Of a stretch of DNA of 64,000 nucleotides, positions 12,601 through 26,736 are shown piece after piece. This DNA comes from Bettongia penicillata ogilbyi (lineage: Eukaryota > Chordata > Mammalia > Diprotodontia > Potoroidae), in NCBI GenBank assembly GCA_023548195.1, contig JAJHZJ010000808.1:1080182-1144181 (forward strand). The letters are read 5' to 3'. The notes beneath the pieces were generated by a model that was given only the letters and a program-made list of their open reading frames with translations, was not told the origin of the DNA and searched no databases. The position numbers and the translations under genes were made by a program. Positions within the stretch are counted from its first letter, which is position 1. Each line of letters begins with the position of its first letter.

Positions 12601-13679
12601 TGTGCCATCTTAAAAAATGGTCCACATTGCCTTATTGAATAGTGAGCCCTCTTCACTAGAGTTATTCAAGCAGAGATTGGATGGCCACTTATCAGAGACT
12701 TCATACTTCAAGTAAAGTGGGTCATATAGATAACCTCTGAGAGCACGTCCAAGAGAGGATTAGATAATTCTAACAAAAGTTCCATGACATATCCAGAGAA
12801 ACTCCAAAATGCCTTCTAAAGAATATTCCTTCTCCTTACAAAAGCTCCCTGAAAATTGCCTTGTACAAGCACCAAATCAGTAATCACATGGCATAATTGT
12901 TATTTTTTAAGGTTATCAGTTACATGCATATTTAAATATGGATTAATTTAATAATACTTTGCTCCCAGAAAGAAAGAGGACTGCAAAGATGACACAAGAG
13001 GGACCATAAAGAGAGAAAATTCTAATTAGGGATTAAGCACGCACTTAATCAAGGCAGCTGCAGGACATGTAAAATGTAGCATCACTTACTGAATTGGTTC
13101 TTGTAAGTGAATGTCTTCCAAGTACTGATACATTTTTAAGATAATTACTATACACTGAAGCAACTTTCCCCCCTCCTTTGAGTTCTTCAGGATATGCGCA
13201 AAGGGCCCTCCCAGATAAGGAGAAGGCATGGTCTTTTATGTATTGTCTATTGCCCTTCCCAAGGGAAATGATTTACTGTAGCCCCCACCCCAACCCCTAA
13301 AACTAGCCTTCCAATACTGGCTCGGCCACTCTTTACCAGTGTTATAGCAGTTAAATCACATGCCCCTTGCTAGGTTATCATTTCCTCCTCTGAAAAACCT
13401 ATCCAACGGCAAATCTTAAGAATGCATTGGTAATAGTTTTTCACTAACCGCTTTCAAGACAGGGTATCTACTGTCAGGATCAGAGTTTATGGAACTGTGA
13501 ATTCTTGAAGATCCTGAAGTGGACAGGTCTCCCATACCCATAATTCAACAACTCATCTGGAAAATGACCCATCTACACAACTCTAGTTAACCCTATTATG
13601 ATTCTGAGTGTAGGTGTCCTGTTTTCTCAGTTTTATCTTTTTGGCTGTGCTAGTTAACCATTTCTTCTTAGCATTATTA

Positions 13680-13890
13680 GAGACAGTGGATAGAGCACTG
13701 GACCTGGTGTCAGGAAGACCTGAGTTCAAATCCAGCTGGGTGAGCCACTTAAACTGCCTGCCTCAATTTTCTCAGCCCTAAAATGAGGTTAATGATAGCA
13801 CCTACTTCCCAAGGTTGTTGTGAGAATCAAACAAGATAATAATTATAAGGTACTTAGCGCAGAGCCTGGCACTTATGTGTTTTCTTCCTT
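13680..13890 (+). mobile_element. MIR/MAR-type CORE-SINE, nearly full length
   Basis: 'agtggatagagcactggacctgg..cctgagttcaaatccagc..cccaaggttgttgtgagaatcaaac..cttagcgcagagcctggcac' spans head to tail. Confidence 0.8.
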
Positions 13891-14609
13891 TACAATTGGA
13901 TTCTGATTAGAAATAAAGGACTTGAAGGTTGCATGTTCTTTCTGCTGTCTTCTTTAGATTCCTTCCTTAAATTCATCCCCATTTCTCTGACACCTCCACC
14001 AACACTAGTATCAAAACACACTAGCACCCCTCTGAGAACATGGGGAGGGGCAATAGGGAACCTTCCCACATCAGTCTGTCCCCTCCCATGAAGGAAACAA
14101 CCATAACTCCCACAGGACCAGGACTCTGCTGCTCTGTCAGATTTTGTGGGGTTGCAGACCAGATCACAAATGCCCTACAGCCGAGCTCTCGCATTAGAGA
14201 CTATCTTTACAAGCATAACTTTGAGAACTATTTAACCTCAGGACCCTTTAACCTCAGGACAGACTGATCAGCCTAGGGTGGGCTGAAGTTAGAAGCTGGA
14301 AGCACATTCAGAATAGCCAGTATTCCTGGGTCTGCTGTTGCAAATGGATCAGACTGGTGAGTTTTGATCAAGGTATGAAAAAAATGCCATAGCAAGTCAG
14401 ACATGATTCCCTTCTTTCACTACATGTGTCTAATATATGTACCCAGAGGAAAACATATCTAAAGTTATAGATCAGGACAGTTTTCTAAACTTTTCCACAC
14501 TACTTACAATCCCATAACCACTGAGCAGGAGTAGACCAGCCCTGGCCGCCAGATTTAGAAGAATTAAGCTCAAGCATGACACTTCAGAGAAGCAATGTTG
14601 CACGAATTT

Positions 14610-14721
14610 GGAGTGGAGAACAGACCTGATAAATCTGCCTTGTTTTATAGATGAGGAAACCTAGCCTGGCCTGGTTCCTACAGCTAATTAATGGCAGAAT
14701 CAGAACTAGAATCTTGGTCTT
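14610..14721 (-). mobile_element. CORE-SINE, reverse, target of the RPL3 retrocopy
   Basis: 'cttgttttatagatgaggaaacc..ctaattaatggcagaatcagaactagaatcttgg' is reversed SINE sequence and ends inside the retrocopy duplication. Confidence 0.7.
14708..14721. repeat. Left target-site duplication of RPL3 retrocopy
   Basis: The 14-bp agaatcttggtctt is repeated exactly at 16032-16045, right after the poly(A). The target sequence is the end of a reverse CORE-SINE (14610-14721), so the retrocopy landed inside that older SINE. The nick context ct/agaa resembles the L1 endonuclease preference TT/AAAA. Confidence 0.95.
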
Positions 14722-16030
<1,309 letters not shown>

Positions 16031-16031
16031 A

Positions 16032-16045
16032 AGAATCTTGGTCTT
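16032..16045. repeat. Right target-site duplication of RPL3 retrocopy
   Basis: This is an exact copy of 14708-14721 and follows the A-rich tail of the retrocopy. Confidence 0.95.
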
Positions 16046-16589
16046 TGATTTGTTCCTTCCATCGCATCATACTTCCTACTTTAGCAGGTTTGTCATAATT
16101 TGTTTTTTCTCCTTCAGGGGAGAATTGAATTGCCTGAAATCTACAATAGTCATAACAGGCAAGGGAATTTAAGTGAAAAAGAGAATTTGATTATTCTTTT
16201 TAAAAAGAAACAAATGGTAAATCAATTAAAATCCTTTGAGTTTATGGTTATAAAAACAGTACAAGGTATTGGAATTAGAATATTGCTTTATTCTAAAGGC
16301 TTCACGGTGGGAAGTCCATATATCATAATAAAAAAAATAATAACTATAAATATCTTTTGTTATTACTTTATTAAGTTAAAACTCAGAGAAACTCTAGCAT
16401 AATTAAAACTTTTATAAGACTATTCAAGAGAAGATTGCTTAACTCTATAGACTAAACAGACTGCTTAATGATTCTTATTTTAAACAGCCACAGAATAATG
16501 ATGATATGGCAGTTCTCTCAGTTGCCAGTACTTCCCCCAAAAATCTACCTTGTGTTAAGTTTGCTTTATACATATACATACATGTTGCC

Positions 16590-16715
16590 TTTTTTTCTGA
16601 GGAAAAAAACTTCCTGAGGACAGGAACTGTTTTCATTTTGTCCTTATATCCCCAGTGGTGCCTAGTACAGTGCCTGGCACATAGGAAGCCCTTAAAATAT
16701 TAGATTGATTGGAGG
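16590..16715 (+). mobile_element. L2 LINE 3' tail
   Basis: 'tgaggacaggaactgtttt..atatccccagtggtgcctagtacagtgcctggcacataggaa' is the L2 terminus. Confidence 0.7.
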
Positions 16716-17344
16716 ACTCACTCAACAGGCTGCCCACCCAGGTGCATGTTATAATCTAGACTATATACATTTTTACCCATTTCATTTTTCTATGGTGGTG
16801 ACTAGACCCATCTGTTTCAAATGCCTTTAGATCTCACTGTGGAAGGAACAGATAGAGGGAGTAAGATGTTGTACAGCAGCCTGATAAAGAGTTTGAAAGC
16901 ATGGAACAAACCTGGTTCTGATATTTAAAACTATGAGAAGTCTTAAGAAGTGGAGTCATATGGTCAAAGGCATGGTAGAGGAAAAAAAGATTTTGGCAGT
17001 AGCAGTAAAAACCAATTATAAGTAGAAAGTATTGAGGAAGGCATCCTGGTGCAAGAAATTTGCTAATGTATAGTGAAGAGACGACCATGACCTAGACTGA
17101 TGCTGAATGGAGTGTGAGAGATGATTTTGTGTGGCATAGTCAAGGGTGGCACTAGGCAAGATAGTCCGTTTAGCCACATGCATCTATGGTAGCGTTCCAT
17201 TTCCTCCTTCTTCCCAGAAGGCTCTCCTTCCCTCCAGATGCTCAGCTTGGAATGTTCTTTTCCAAGCAGGATGTCCACTAATCCCCAGCAAACTATTAAT
17301 AACTAAAGTATTCGTTTATGACAGTTTCAGATCTCATCCTTCTC

Positions 17345-17790
17345 CAATCAATCAATAAGAATTCAGTAATCATCTCTTACGTGCCAGCCACTATCCCAAG
17401 CAGTGGGGTCACAGGTTAAGGAAATGAAACAATCCCTACTCACTAAAGAGCTCCCATTCCAATGGAGGAGGCAACATGTATGGGTGTGTGTGTGTGTGTG
17501 TGTGTATGTGTGTGTGTGTGTGTGTGTGAAAAGGCTTCATGCAACAGATAGCACTTGTGCCGCATTCTAAAGGAAGAAGAAAGGTATGCTCTGTGATACA
17601 GAGATAAGGAGGTACATTTCCCAGTTAGGTGAGCCAGCCAGTGCAAACCACAGAAATAAGAGATGGAATGTCTGGTATGAGGAGGAGACAAAGCAAGGTG
17701 GGCTGCATTGTAGAGAGGGGTGGCACTGTCCAGTGAGGCTGGAAAAGTAGGTTGAGTCCAAATTAAGCTTAAGTTAGGTCCATTTTAATT
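17345..17790 (-). mobile_element. L2 LINE 3' region, reverse, with TG microsatellite
   Basis: It begins 'caatcaatcaataagaattcagtaatcatctcttacgtgccagcc' and continues 'atccctactcactaaagagctcccattcc', reversed L2. A (TG)n tract sits at 17484-17528, and the later part resembles the L2 body. Confidence 0.6.
17484..17528. repeat. (GT)n microsatellite, one interruption
   Basis: Repeat inside a reversed L2. Confidence 0.9.
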
Positions 17791-18174
17791 GGATAAAAGG
17801 AAAGAGGGTACCTCATTCTAACCATCTATTAACTTCCTAGTCCACTAGGAAGTTAATTTTCCCTGAGCTGTCTGTCTCCTAATAAAGTTGTTCAAGAAGA
17901 CATGTTGAATCACCTCCACTGTGCCTGATTTTCCAAAGTGGTTAACTGTAAGCAGCCTCTTCACCTCTTCACCTCACATATGCACCTGCTCTGCTTGGAG
18001 AAAATAAAATCATAGGAACTAATGAATAAAGGATGACCAGGCAGATTACTTTTGAAAGTTTGCTGACCTGGGTCTCATCAAAAGCCCCAACTCATAATGC
18101 CAGAGAGAAAAGAGGGCAATTTGGAAAAGAAAAGCATGGTTATTTTAGGCAACTATTTGCGCTTAAGATCATTC

Positions 18175-18265
18175 CCTTGTAAGCTGCTCGAGGCTAGGGA
18201 CTTCATCTCATCCCTAACACTTAGTTCAGGGTGATTTACATGATAGGTGCTTGATGAATGTTTAA
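18175..18265 (+). mobile_element. L2 LINE 3' tail
   Basis: 'ttgtaagctgctcgaggctagggacttcat..taggtgcttgatgaatgttt' is a diverged L2 terminus. Confidence 0.6.
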
Positions 18266-18739
18266 AAAAAAATTAGTAAAAATAACTCTAAGATTTCTTA
18301 TATGAAAGTCAGTGATTTGGTAGCATAAACATCTGAAAAATTTAGAAATACTTGATAATTTGTCTTTTGGTTCCTAAAGTGTTTTGTGGATTAATACTCA
18401 TTAATATGTCCCAGGACTTTCTGCTATTAGAAAAACATATTGGCATGTCTGGTAATCATATAATAATACAAAATTCCATTTAGGCTCATTCTCATCTAAG
18501 GACTGTGAGGAGAAGGAACAGCAGCCCATGTACACAAGTTCAGCAGTTCATATCCACAATTCACAAAGGATGAGCAATTCAGCCGTGTTCACCTGGCCTG
18601 CCTCCTTTCCAAGGGACACTATTGAGCAGTCATCTGCTCTAGGTAACCCAGAAGGAGGTGAAATGTATGAAAAGAGGAGAAAAGAATTGTTTCTTCTTCT
18701 ACCATACTCTTTTACATTCTCTTAAACTGGTCTAGTGGT

Positions 18740-20290
18740 TCAACAAACCCAGGGTCAGTGGGTAGAGTCAAGATGCCAGAGTAAAGAAGCTTTATAGCTG
18801 AGTTCTCCCGATATTCCCTTCCAAATAACTTTAAATTAACATCTCACATTGAATTCTAGAGCAATAGAGCCAACAGAAGGTCAGAGCAAACATTTTTCCA
18901 GCCCAATACAACTTTGAAGGTAGGAAGGAGAAGTCTATGACACTGGGGTAGGGATTGGCCCAGTAATACTTGCTATGGGCCTTGGAGATTACAGAGACAG
19001 CAGTGGCAGCTTTAGTAACTCTTGGCCCTGAAGCAGTAGGGAGATTGGACAACTAGTCCAAAAGAAATTAAAGGGACCTCCTCTGCCAGTATTGGGCTAA
19101 GGATCAAGCACTGTTTGGCAACTCCTTTGCCCATACTCACTTCCCATTTGCAGATCCAGAGTGGAGAGGAGTGCTTGTAGTTGCAAGGGAGCAAAGACTC
19201 TGAGGAGGAATAGCACTTGCAGCTACAAGGAACCAGGGGCCGTTCCTGTACCAAGAGAACAATGACTATACCTCTCCCAGAATCACACACCACCTTGGAA
19301 GCACAGAAAAGGAAAAAAATTACCTCCAAAACCCCACAACTACCTCTGAAAGCAGCAGGGTGAAAAAGCCTGAAGTTCAATGCAGTGCCTTTCTCCAGGT
19401 GAGCAGAAGCCAACTTTAACTAAAAGTTCCAAGTCAAGAAATAGGTCAGGAAAACATTCAAAAGAAGACAATGATGTCAAAACAGCTAGACGCAAAGCCT
19501 CAAAGAAAAAGATAAATTGGACACAAGCCTAACAAGAATTCCCAGAGATGATTAAAAAAGAGAGAGAAGGATAAACAAGAGAAAATAAAATGGAGGTAGT
19601 ATACAGTAAACACAACCAGGAATGTGATGGACTCACTCACAAAACCATTGCAGCAGCAGAAAGGCTTAGAAACCAGAATCCAACAATATGTTATTTACAA
19701 GAAACATACTTGAATCAGAAAGACACATGCAAAGTAAGGTAAGGGAACAGAATCTATTATGCTTCAGTTGACACTTTAAAAAAGTAGGGGTAGCAATCAT
19801 GATCTCAGGCCAAGCAAAGCAAAAATAAAACTAATTAGAATAGAATTTTAGAAAAGTTAGATAGGATAGATAGGTTTCTGGAGAAAATCAAATGGGTATA
19901 AAAAGGATATACCTTTTTCTTAGCTATCCATTGCACCTTTACAGAAATCAACAATGTGTTAGGGCATAAAAACCTCACAAATACAGAAAAGCAGTAATAG
20001 TGAATGCACCTTTACGGACCATAATGCAGTAAAAATTACATTCAATAAAGGCCTATAAAAACATAGTTTAAAAATTAATTGGGAATGAAATACTCTAATC
20101 CTAACAAATGAGTGGATCAAAGAGCATTGAGACAATGTAACACAATTTGAAGGATGCAGTCAAAGCAATAATTAGAGGAATGTCTCTAAATGAGTACATT
20201 AATAAACGAGAAAAGGAATAGACCAATGAATTGGGGGTGCCACCTTAAAAATGAGGGAAAAATGAACGAGGCTAGTGAGAAGTTATTAAA
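18740..20290 (+). mobile_element. Rearranged L1 LINE fragment
   Basis: The left part (18740-19560) resembles the 5' leader and ORF1 start of marsupial L1. The right part (19690-20290) is ORF2: QETYL..KDT near 19700, then K-x-GVAI-like coding at about 19778-19805, and DAVKAIIRG..LNEYIN near 20155-20215. These match the L1 endonuclease-to-linker region. Most of ORF1 and the start of ORF2 are missing between the two parts, and ORF2 is truncated before the RT domain. Stops are frequent, so the element is dead. Confidence 0.75.
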
Positions 20291-22559
20291 CTATAATGAG
20301 TAGCCTCTAGGTTCACTGTCAGAATGAGTAACTGGTCCCTCCTACATCTGAAGTCTGTACTCCAGGGGAAGCACTGTGCTCCCTGAAACACAGAGATAAA
20401 AACAACATACACATACATTTACCACATCCTATATTTACTTTATTTCAAAAACACATTAAACAGGAACTCTCCACAGTTGACCTGTCCTCAGTTAGGGGAA
20501 GGTGTAATCAACTAGCTTTTATCTCCTGATTCATATCCTGATTTTCCCTAAAGAGATACCTTCTCTGGGTCTGTGGAGCCCCACATCAGTATGAAATATC
20601 AGATACTTATGGTGAAAGACAATATATGTATTGTCTCAGTCTTTGTTTCTTTATGCATCAGGGTCATTTACTTCTCAAACTCTATCCTTTCCAGTTTTTT
20701 TATTGGTGAGAAAGCATAGTGGCTAGTTTTCTTGTCTTGGCTTCTAAATAGATCCCTTAGGGTCTTTGGGAATTTGAGAGGGAAAACAGTACTGACTGGC
20801 TGAATGGATTGCAGTTAGCCTTAAAAAAATTGTCATGGGGAGAGGGGGGATGAAGCAAACAGAGGCACATGTTTGTTCTGTAGTTCTAACTTTTTGAAAG
20901 TCTAAGGAGTCGTACATGGGAAGCTTCTTCAAAAACACAGCAAACAAAAGCATAAAAATATATATATAAGCTCAACTTATTACAAGTGATTCTATCTTGA
21001 CCTTCTGTTCAGGAGTATGCCCTTACAGGTAGCTCCTTTATACACATATGATCACAACTCATTTCAGATTGAAGAGTTACTCATGTGGACTACAGGCTTT
21101 ACCTCCCAGTACACTGCTCCATCTAGGCTTATGCTTGCCCATAGGTGAGAACTGTGAACTTGAGTACGCTGAATTTAACTCAGTGAATATAGTATGCATT
21201 AACTACTCAGAGATGCTTAGTTATATGATTCAGCACTAGTACAAAGTTTCAATATGTTCCAGATTTTTATTTTTGCTTTTAATGACAGTTTAATGAAATT
21301 CCACTAATTAGGTCATCTTCTTTAGGACTAAGTCCTGATTATGGCTATCTTTGGAAAAGGAACTTTTTTTAGAATAGACAGTACTGACTTGCCATCAGTA
21401 GGGCATATACTTTCAATTCCTTGAGTAATGGTGAGGGTGGATTTTTGATTATCTCATGTGGTCTCTCCTTGGAATCAAAGGCACACATACATGTGCAGGA
21501 CGACCTGCTGGGGCTGGGACTTCTGCCTGTTGGGATAGAACAAAGTTAACTGGCCCACACCATGATCAAATAAGACAACTGTTGTGCCAAAAGTCACTTC
21601 CTTTTCTTCTGACAGGTTTTACCATTATTCTAAGAGAATAATGGATATGTTTGAGGTTTTTTTTTCCTTAAGAAATGAAAGATCCTTGGAGACAGGAACA
21701 CTTTGTTGTAAGTAGAAAAACAAAAAGAGTAACTGCTGGAAGCACTTTGACTGTGTTTTTGATCATAATAATGAAACATCCTGGATGAGCCATGAAATCT
21801 GTTTAAAAATAAGGTGTAAATATAGCAACAAAAAGATAGGAGGTAGATGTGATTTGATAGCTCTCGAGGAAACCTAATCTACATATCAACTCTGAGTTAC
21901 TCTGTTACATATTAAGTAAAAATGTAAAGAAATTTATCCTAAACCTATGTCCTATTTCTGTATATATTGAAATAGATGCTAGAAGATCCTTAAGTTTTGA
22001 AGGGAAAAAATTTCTCCTAGGTTAATTTTTATATCGGTATTATCTTTTTGAAGAATATTAATTAAAATAAATCAAGGTTCTGACTATCACACCATACCAT
22101 TCCATTTATTCCATTTTCTACTCTGTTCCATTTAGAAGGAGTGGCTTTTCTGTCTTCCCTCTTTAAGCGGTTAGCACGACTCTGCCTTATGTATAGTTGG
22201 CATATCACCTTCTCCACTGAACACATCCTACCTTGAAGCCCAGGAATGAGAAAATATCATCATATGTGCCTTTCCTTTTTGATTCACAATGACTCCATGA
22301 TTAGTATTCCATTAGATTCTCTCTGCCTTCCACTGAAGAAGATGCTAACCATATCCTATACTTGCTTTTCTGACCACTCACTGTAATATTCTTGTCCATT
22401 TAACTACCCATTCTTTCCTGATTATCCTCTATATGAATTTCCATTGACCCACTCTCTTTTCTATTCATCACGTATCATCACCCTACCGTCTCTTACATAT
22501 CTATCTACAGATACTTCTGAGTATGTATCTGATGGTATATCTATGAATAATTGTGTTGC

Positions 22560-22740
22560 TATGAGAGGCAGCATGGCACAGCGGAGATGGCATTGGATTT
22601 GAAACACATTCTGGGATCAAATGCTGTCTTTGCTACGTAGTACCTGTGTGATCTTGAGTCAGACCCTTAACTACTCTGTGTCTCTGTTTCCTCATCTGAA
22701 TGGATAAGCAAGTCAGATTCCTTCACTTTTGTGGAACAGG
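22560..22740 (+). mobile_element. CORE-SINE, old
   Basis: 'cagcatggcacagcggagatggc' is the head. 'tgtgtgatcttgagtcagacc' and 'tctgtttcctcatctgaatgg' are the core. Confidence 0.65.
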
Positions 22741-22939
22741 GAAGAGATTACTATACTTTGATTTAGGAGAAATTTGGATTTATACCCCACCTCTGATACT
22801 TCATAGTTATATAACTATGATTACGTCACCTACCCTAATCTGATACACAGCTTCCTCATCTTTTAAGTTATCGTAATAATAAAACTTATAATTCCTACTT
22901 CACAAGATTGTGGTAAGGATCTAATGATACCATGGATAT

Positions 22940-23190
22940 GGATAGCTGGGTGGTACAGTGTATAGATTGCTAAACCTGGAATCAGGAAGACCTGAGTTCT
23001 AATCTGGCCTCAGACTCTTCCAACTCTTGTGTGACTGTGGATCTCTGTCTACCTTAGTTTCCTCAACTAGAAAATGGAGATAATAATAGCTCCTACATCC
23101 CAGAGTTGTCGTGAGGCTTAAAGGAGATAATATTTGTAAGGTGCCTGATGTAGGCACTATATACATGCTGTTATTATCATCATTATTTGT
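22940..23190 (+). mobile_element. CORE-SINE, full length
   Basis: 'agctgggtggtacagtgtatagattgc..cctgagttctaatctggcctcag..gagttgtcgtgaggcttaaagg..tgttattatcatcatt' spans head to tail. Confidence 0.8.
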
Positions 23191-23254
23191 AGTATACATA
23201 AAACAGTAAATAGAGCCTTAAAGCTCTATATAAAAGCCAGCTAGTGTTAGCCAT

Positions 23255-23640
23255 ATGTTAGCCAGTCAACAAGCATTTATTAAGCTCTTACTTTTTGCTA
23301 AGCACTAATGACACAAAGGCAAAAAACACAGTCCCTGCCATCAAGGAGCTCACATTGTAAAGGAAGAGGCAAGAGAGACATAATCGTACATACAAGATAT
23401 ATGCAGAGTAAATAGAAGGTAACCCCAGAAGGAAAGCATGAGAAGCAAGGAATGTGGGTGAAAGAGAAAAAGGAAAAAGCAGCAGGAAAGGCCAGAAGAC
23501 AGGATGTAAGCTTTTTTGGAAGCTAGGAGGTGGAGGTAACAAGCAAGAATGTGCCAGGTATGGGAAACAGTGAAAAAGCAGATTTGAAAGATAGACTGTT
23601 GAATTTGACCAGTGTCAGATCACAGAATACATGGGACTGT
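23255..23640 (-). mobile_element. L2 LINE 3' region, reverse
   Basis: 'cagtcaacaagcatttattaagctcttac..gcactaatgacacaaaggcaaaa..agtccctgccatcaaggagctcacattg' is reversed L2, continuing through 'gagtaaatagaaggtaa'. Confidence 0.7.
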
Positions 23641-24286
23641 CCAATTTGGACATTTTCACGTGCACGTATATTTCATAGCTCATTAACTCAGGAATGTGGT
23701 TGATCATGGTAATTAATGTTAATATAGTGCTTTAGAGCCTACAAAACCTTTTCCTCACAACATCTTCCTTATGAGGTAATGGTACATGTATTAATTTCTC
23801 TATTTTGTGGATTTAAAAAATTGAGACACAAAAAAGTAAAATAATCCGTCCAAGATCATCCATGACAATCAAGACCCAAAGTCTGTTTCTCTTTACATTC
23901 TGTCATAATGGATGATGGTTGTTTCTGTTTACAATTGGATAGGAATATTTCCAACTGAGTTGTAGAAATGTAGACCATTTTTCACTCAACTGTGGACTTA
24001 AACTCCCAGGTTCAATGTGGGCTAATTTTGGAAAGAACTATAGTTCGGTTGGTTTGAGTCCCAATCCAAGCTCAACTGGGAAGCTCTAAAATCATCTGAA
24101 CTAACAGACAAGACATAAACAGTAAAATATTGGCTCTAGACTAAGCACAAATGCAAAGAGGAAAAAACTTCTCAGCATCTATCGCCCAATGTGAAGAAAC
24201 TCTTCTCCCAGCAAAGGAAACTGGGAGAACAGTTTCTTCCAGACTCACTCATTTCAAATGGGGAAAGGCTGTTGTGTGTGTGAGAG

Positions 24287-24290
<4 letters not shown>

Positions 24291-24327
<37 letters not shown>
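24291..24327. repeat. (TG)n microsatellite
   Basis: About 18 perfect TG units. Confidence 0.95.
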
Positions 24328-24331
<4 letters not shown>

Positions 24332-24934
24332 GAATTAAGTAATGAAAGTGGTTTCTTGACCTTTCAAAAAATTAAAGAAAATAACATGTCAAAAGTGTGA
24401 AGTAGTTATATAATTGACTCTGCAGAGACATCAAAGTTATAAAAATCCTTCAAATGGGGTTATTCTCAGGGGATCTAGGTCCTGGAGCCAACCTTAGATT
24501 ATATAGGGTCTGGAAGAAATCAGAGTCTCCTCACACACATTGATATAGTCACTTTCCTTCTTGAGTCAGCAGTAGTCAGCAGCCAATAGGATAGAAAGAA
24601 AAGAAGCAAATTGTAGGAATTATATTAACTTACCCAATTCAGTCCTAAAGATAACCCTGCTCACACATGACCTTCCTAACATCCAGAAGGGTAATTCTAT
24701 GGAATAGCAAACTCTACTCCCAGAGACCTTTAGGCATTCCCTGGTTCCATGGTGCAGTTCACTTCAGTGAAAGTTAGTTGCTCCCCCTGGAGCCGATCAA
24801 TCAACCATGTTATTTCTCTAATGCAAGTGCAAAGAGAATTGAAGCATGAAAAGAGAAAAACTAGACTTTTTTCCATGAAAATGAATTAAAAATAAATATT
24901 TTATGACTTTGAAAAGTAATTTCCCTTTGATGTA

Positions 24935-25000
24935 TTATATATATACATATATGTGTGTATATACATATGTATATATGTGTGTATATGTATATATATACAA
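24935..25000. repeat. TA/TATG microsatellite
   Basis: 'tatatacatatatgtgtgta' pattern repeated. Confidence 0.85.
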
Positions 25001-25469
25001 ATTTATAGAGAGAAGGAATAGAGAGTAGAGAATCCATTACATTTCAGATTCATGCAGAACCCTATTATCAGGGAAAACCCAATAGTTCATAAGTTTTCTC
25101 ATGTTAACTTCTTAGTGATCTCATTTAATTATTTGTTTCACTTACCATCCTTAATTTTAAAAAATATCCTTAAATGTATTCAAACATTTATGTCAATGAA
25201 ATTTCCTGATATAGGATGAGTGCATGGAGTGCTGCTTGGTCTGTAAAAACTAACAGGTCATTTTAAATAAATGAGTGAGAGGGAATAGATCTAAATTTTC
25301 CCAGACTGGCTCTTGTTGCTATAGCAGTAGCTATTTGTATATGCAATACCCAAATAACTATCAAAAGTGAAAATTTTCTTTTCTGAAAAATTGAACAGTC
25401 TAACTGATGCTTTCCCTAAATTGACTAGTTTTTCTAAAGAGTATTTCTTTTCTGACAAGCCATCTCATT

Positions 25470-25560
25470 TCTCTTTTGTCTTTATATCCCCAGCCACTGG
25501 CACAGCCCCTTGTACAAAATAAAAGGTCATTGATAAAGGTTTGTTGAATTAAATGGTGGA
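25470..25560 (+). mobile_element. L2 LINE 3' tail
   Basis: 'tatatccccagccactggcacagccccttg..ggtttgttgaatt' is a short L2 terminus. Confidence 0.55.
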
Positions 25561-26444
25561 AACATAGAAGAAGTTTTGCCCTGTGTTTCCTTGGGACTGC
25601 CTTCAGTAAGTTTTCATGAAAGATTTAGTGGCAGAATTCCTTTTAGATTCCTTGTTTGCTAACAGGTTGAAGGACAGGGTTGGGATCGCCTCCCATCTTG
25701 GACTCTTAAAAAGTCACTCTGCATGAGTCATCAGTATCCCACCCAAGGAAAATGGAGAGAAGGAAAAATCAGACCCCTTAAATTGCTCTAGGCCTGGGGC
25801 ACGCATCACTTTTTTAACCTTATTTGGCCCATAGCAGGAACTCAATAACTGTTTATGGTTGAGTTGTATCAGCATATTTTTTTCTTCTTTGCTTAAATGG
25901 CAAACTGTAAGCCAAGAAACATTTCTTACTACCAACAATATTTTGATCAAATATTAAAAACATCAAGTGCCAGTTGCCTAATTCACAGCCCCACATTAAA
26001 CATAGCCAACCTGTTTGCTCTGGGGAAGGACTCCAGAGGTGATGGAGGTGATGAAAAGAAATGAGACTGAGACATTAAAAACATGATTTAACAGAGGTCA
26101 CATGAGTTCCAAGGACCAGAGAGCCAGGAGTCAAACTGAAATTCTCATTGAACCCTGTCTTTGTGGAAGGCATAACCAACCCCTGACTATAGACAGCAGA
26201 GTAAGCCATCCCAGAGGATGGCTCTGGGGAGAAGGACTAGGGGAAGAATGGGTAAGATGGGAGCTAGTTATTCTCTCCTTCCCTTTACACCAACAAGGGG
26301 TCCAGTATCAGTCCTTTCTCTTCCATGGGGAGGGTTATGTAGTTCTGAGCCAACGCAAGTTTAAGGGTGAGGAAGAAACAAGGGTTCTTTATCTTACTAT
26401 ACAACAGAAAATGAGTATGATCCCCCCTCTCAGTGAGGTATGAT

Positions 26445-26625
26445 GGAAAAAGAATTGGACAGAAAGTCAGGAAAACAGATTCTAATTTCAGTTCTACCTG
26501 TGACAGGCTGTGATTTTAGAAAAACCCTTTCACTTCTTGGTATCAATTCTTCCTCTGTAAAGAAAAAGCACCAGACTAGTTGATTTCTTAAGTCTCTGCT
26601 AGATCTTACACTCGGTCAAGTAATT
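26445..26625 (+). mobile_element. CORE-SINE, old
   Basis: 'ttctaatttcagttctacctgtgac' and 'ttcttcctctgtaaagaaaa' are a decayed core. Confidence 0.5.
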
Positions 26626-26730
26626 CTGTGACTCCAAATTCAGTCTTTTCCCCACATACCATGGCCACCCTAGAGCACAGATAAATATATATTATATTTT
26701 TAAAGTGTCTGAAAACAGCTTTTTTTCCCT

Positions 26731-26736
26731 TTAAAC
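26731..26736. repeat. Left 6-bp target-site duplication of solo LTR
   Basis: TTAAAC, identical to 27159-27164 on the other side of the LTR. Confidence 0.93.
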
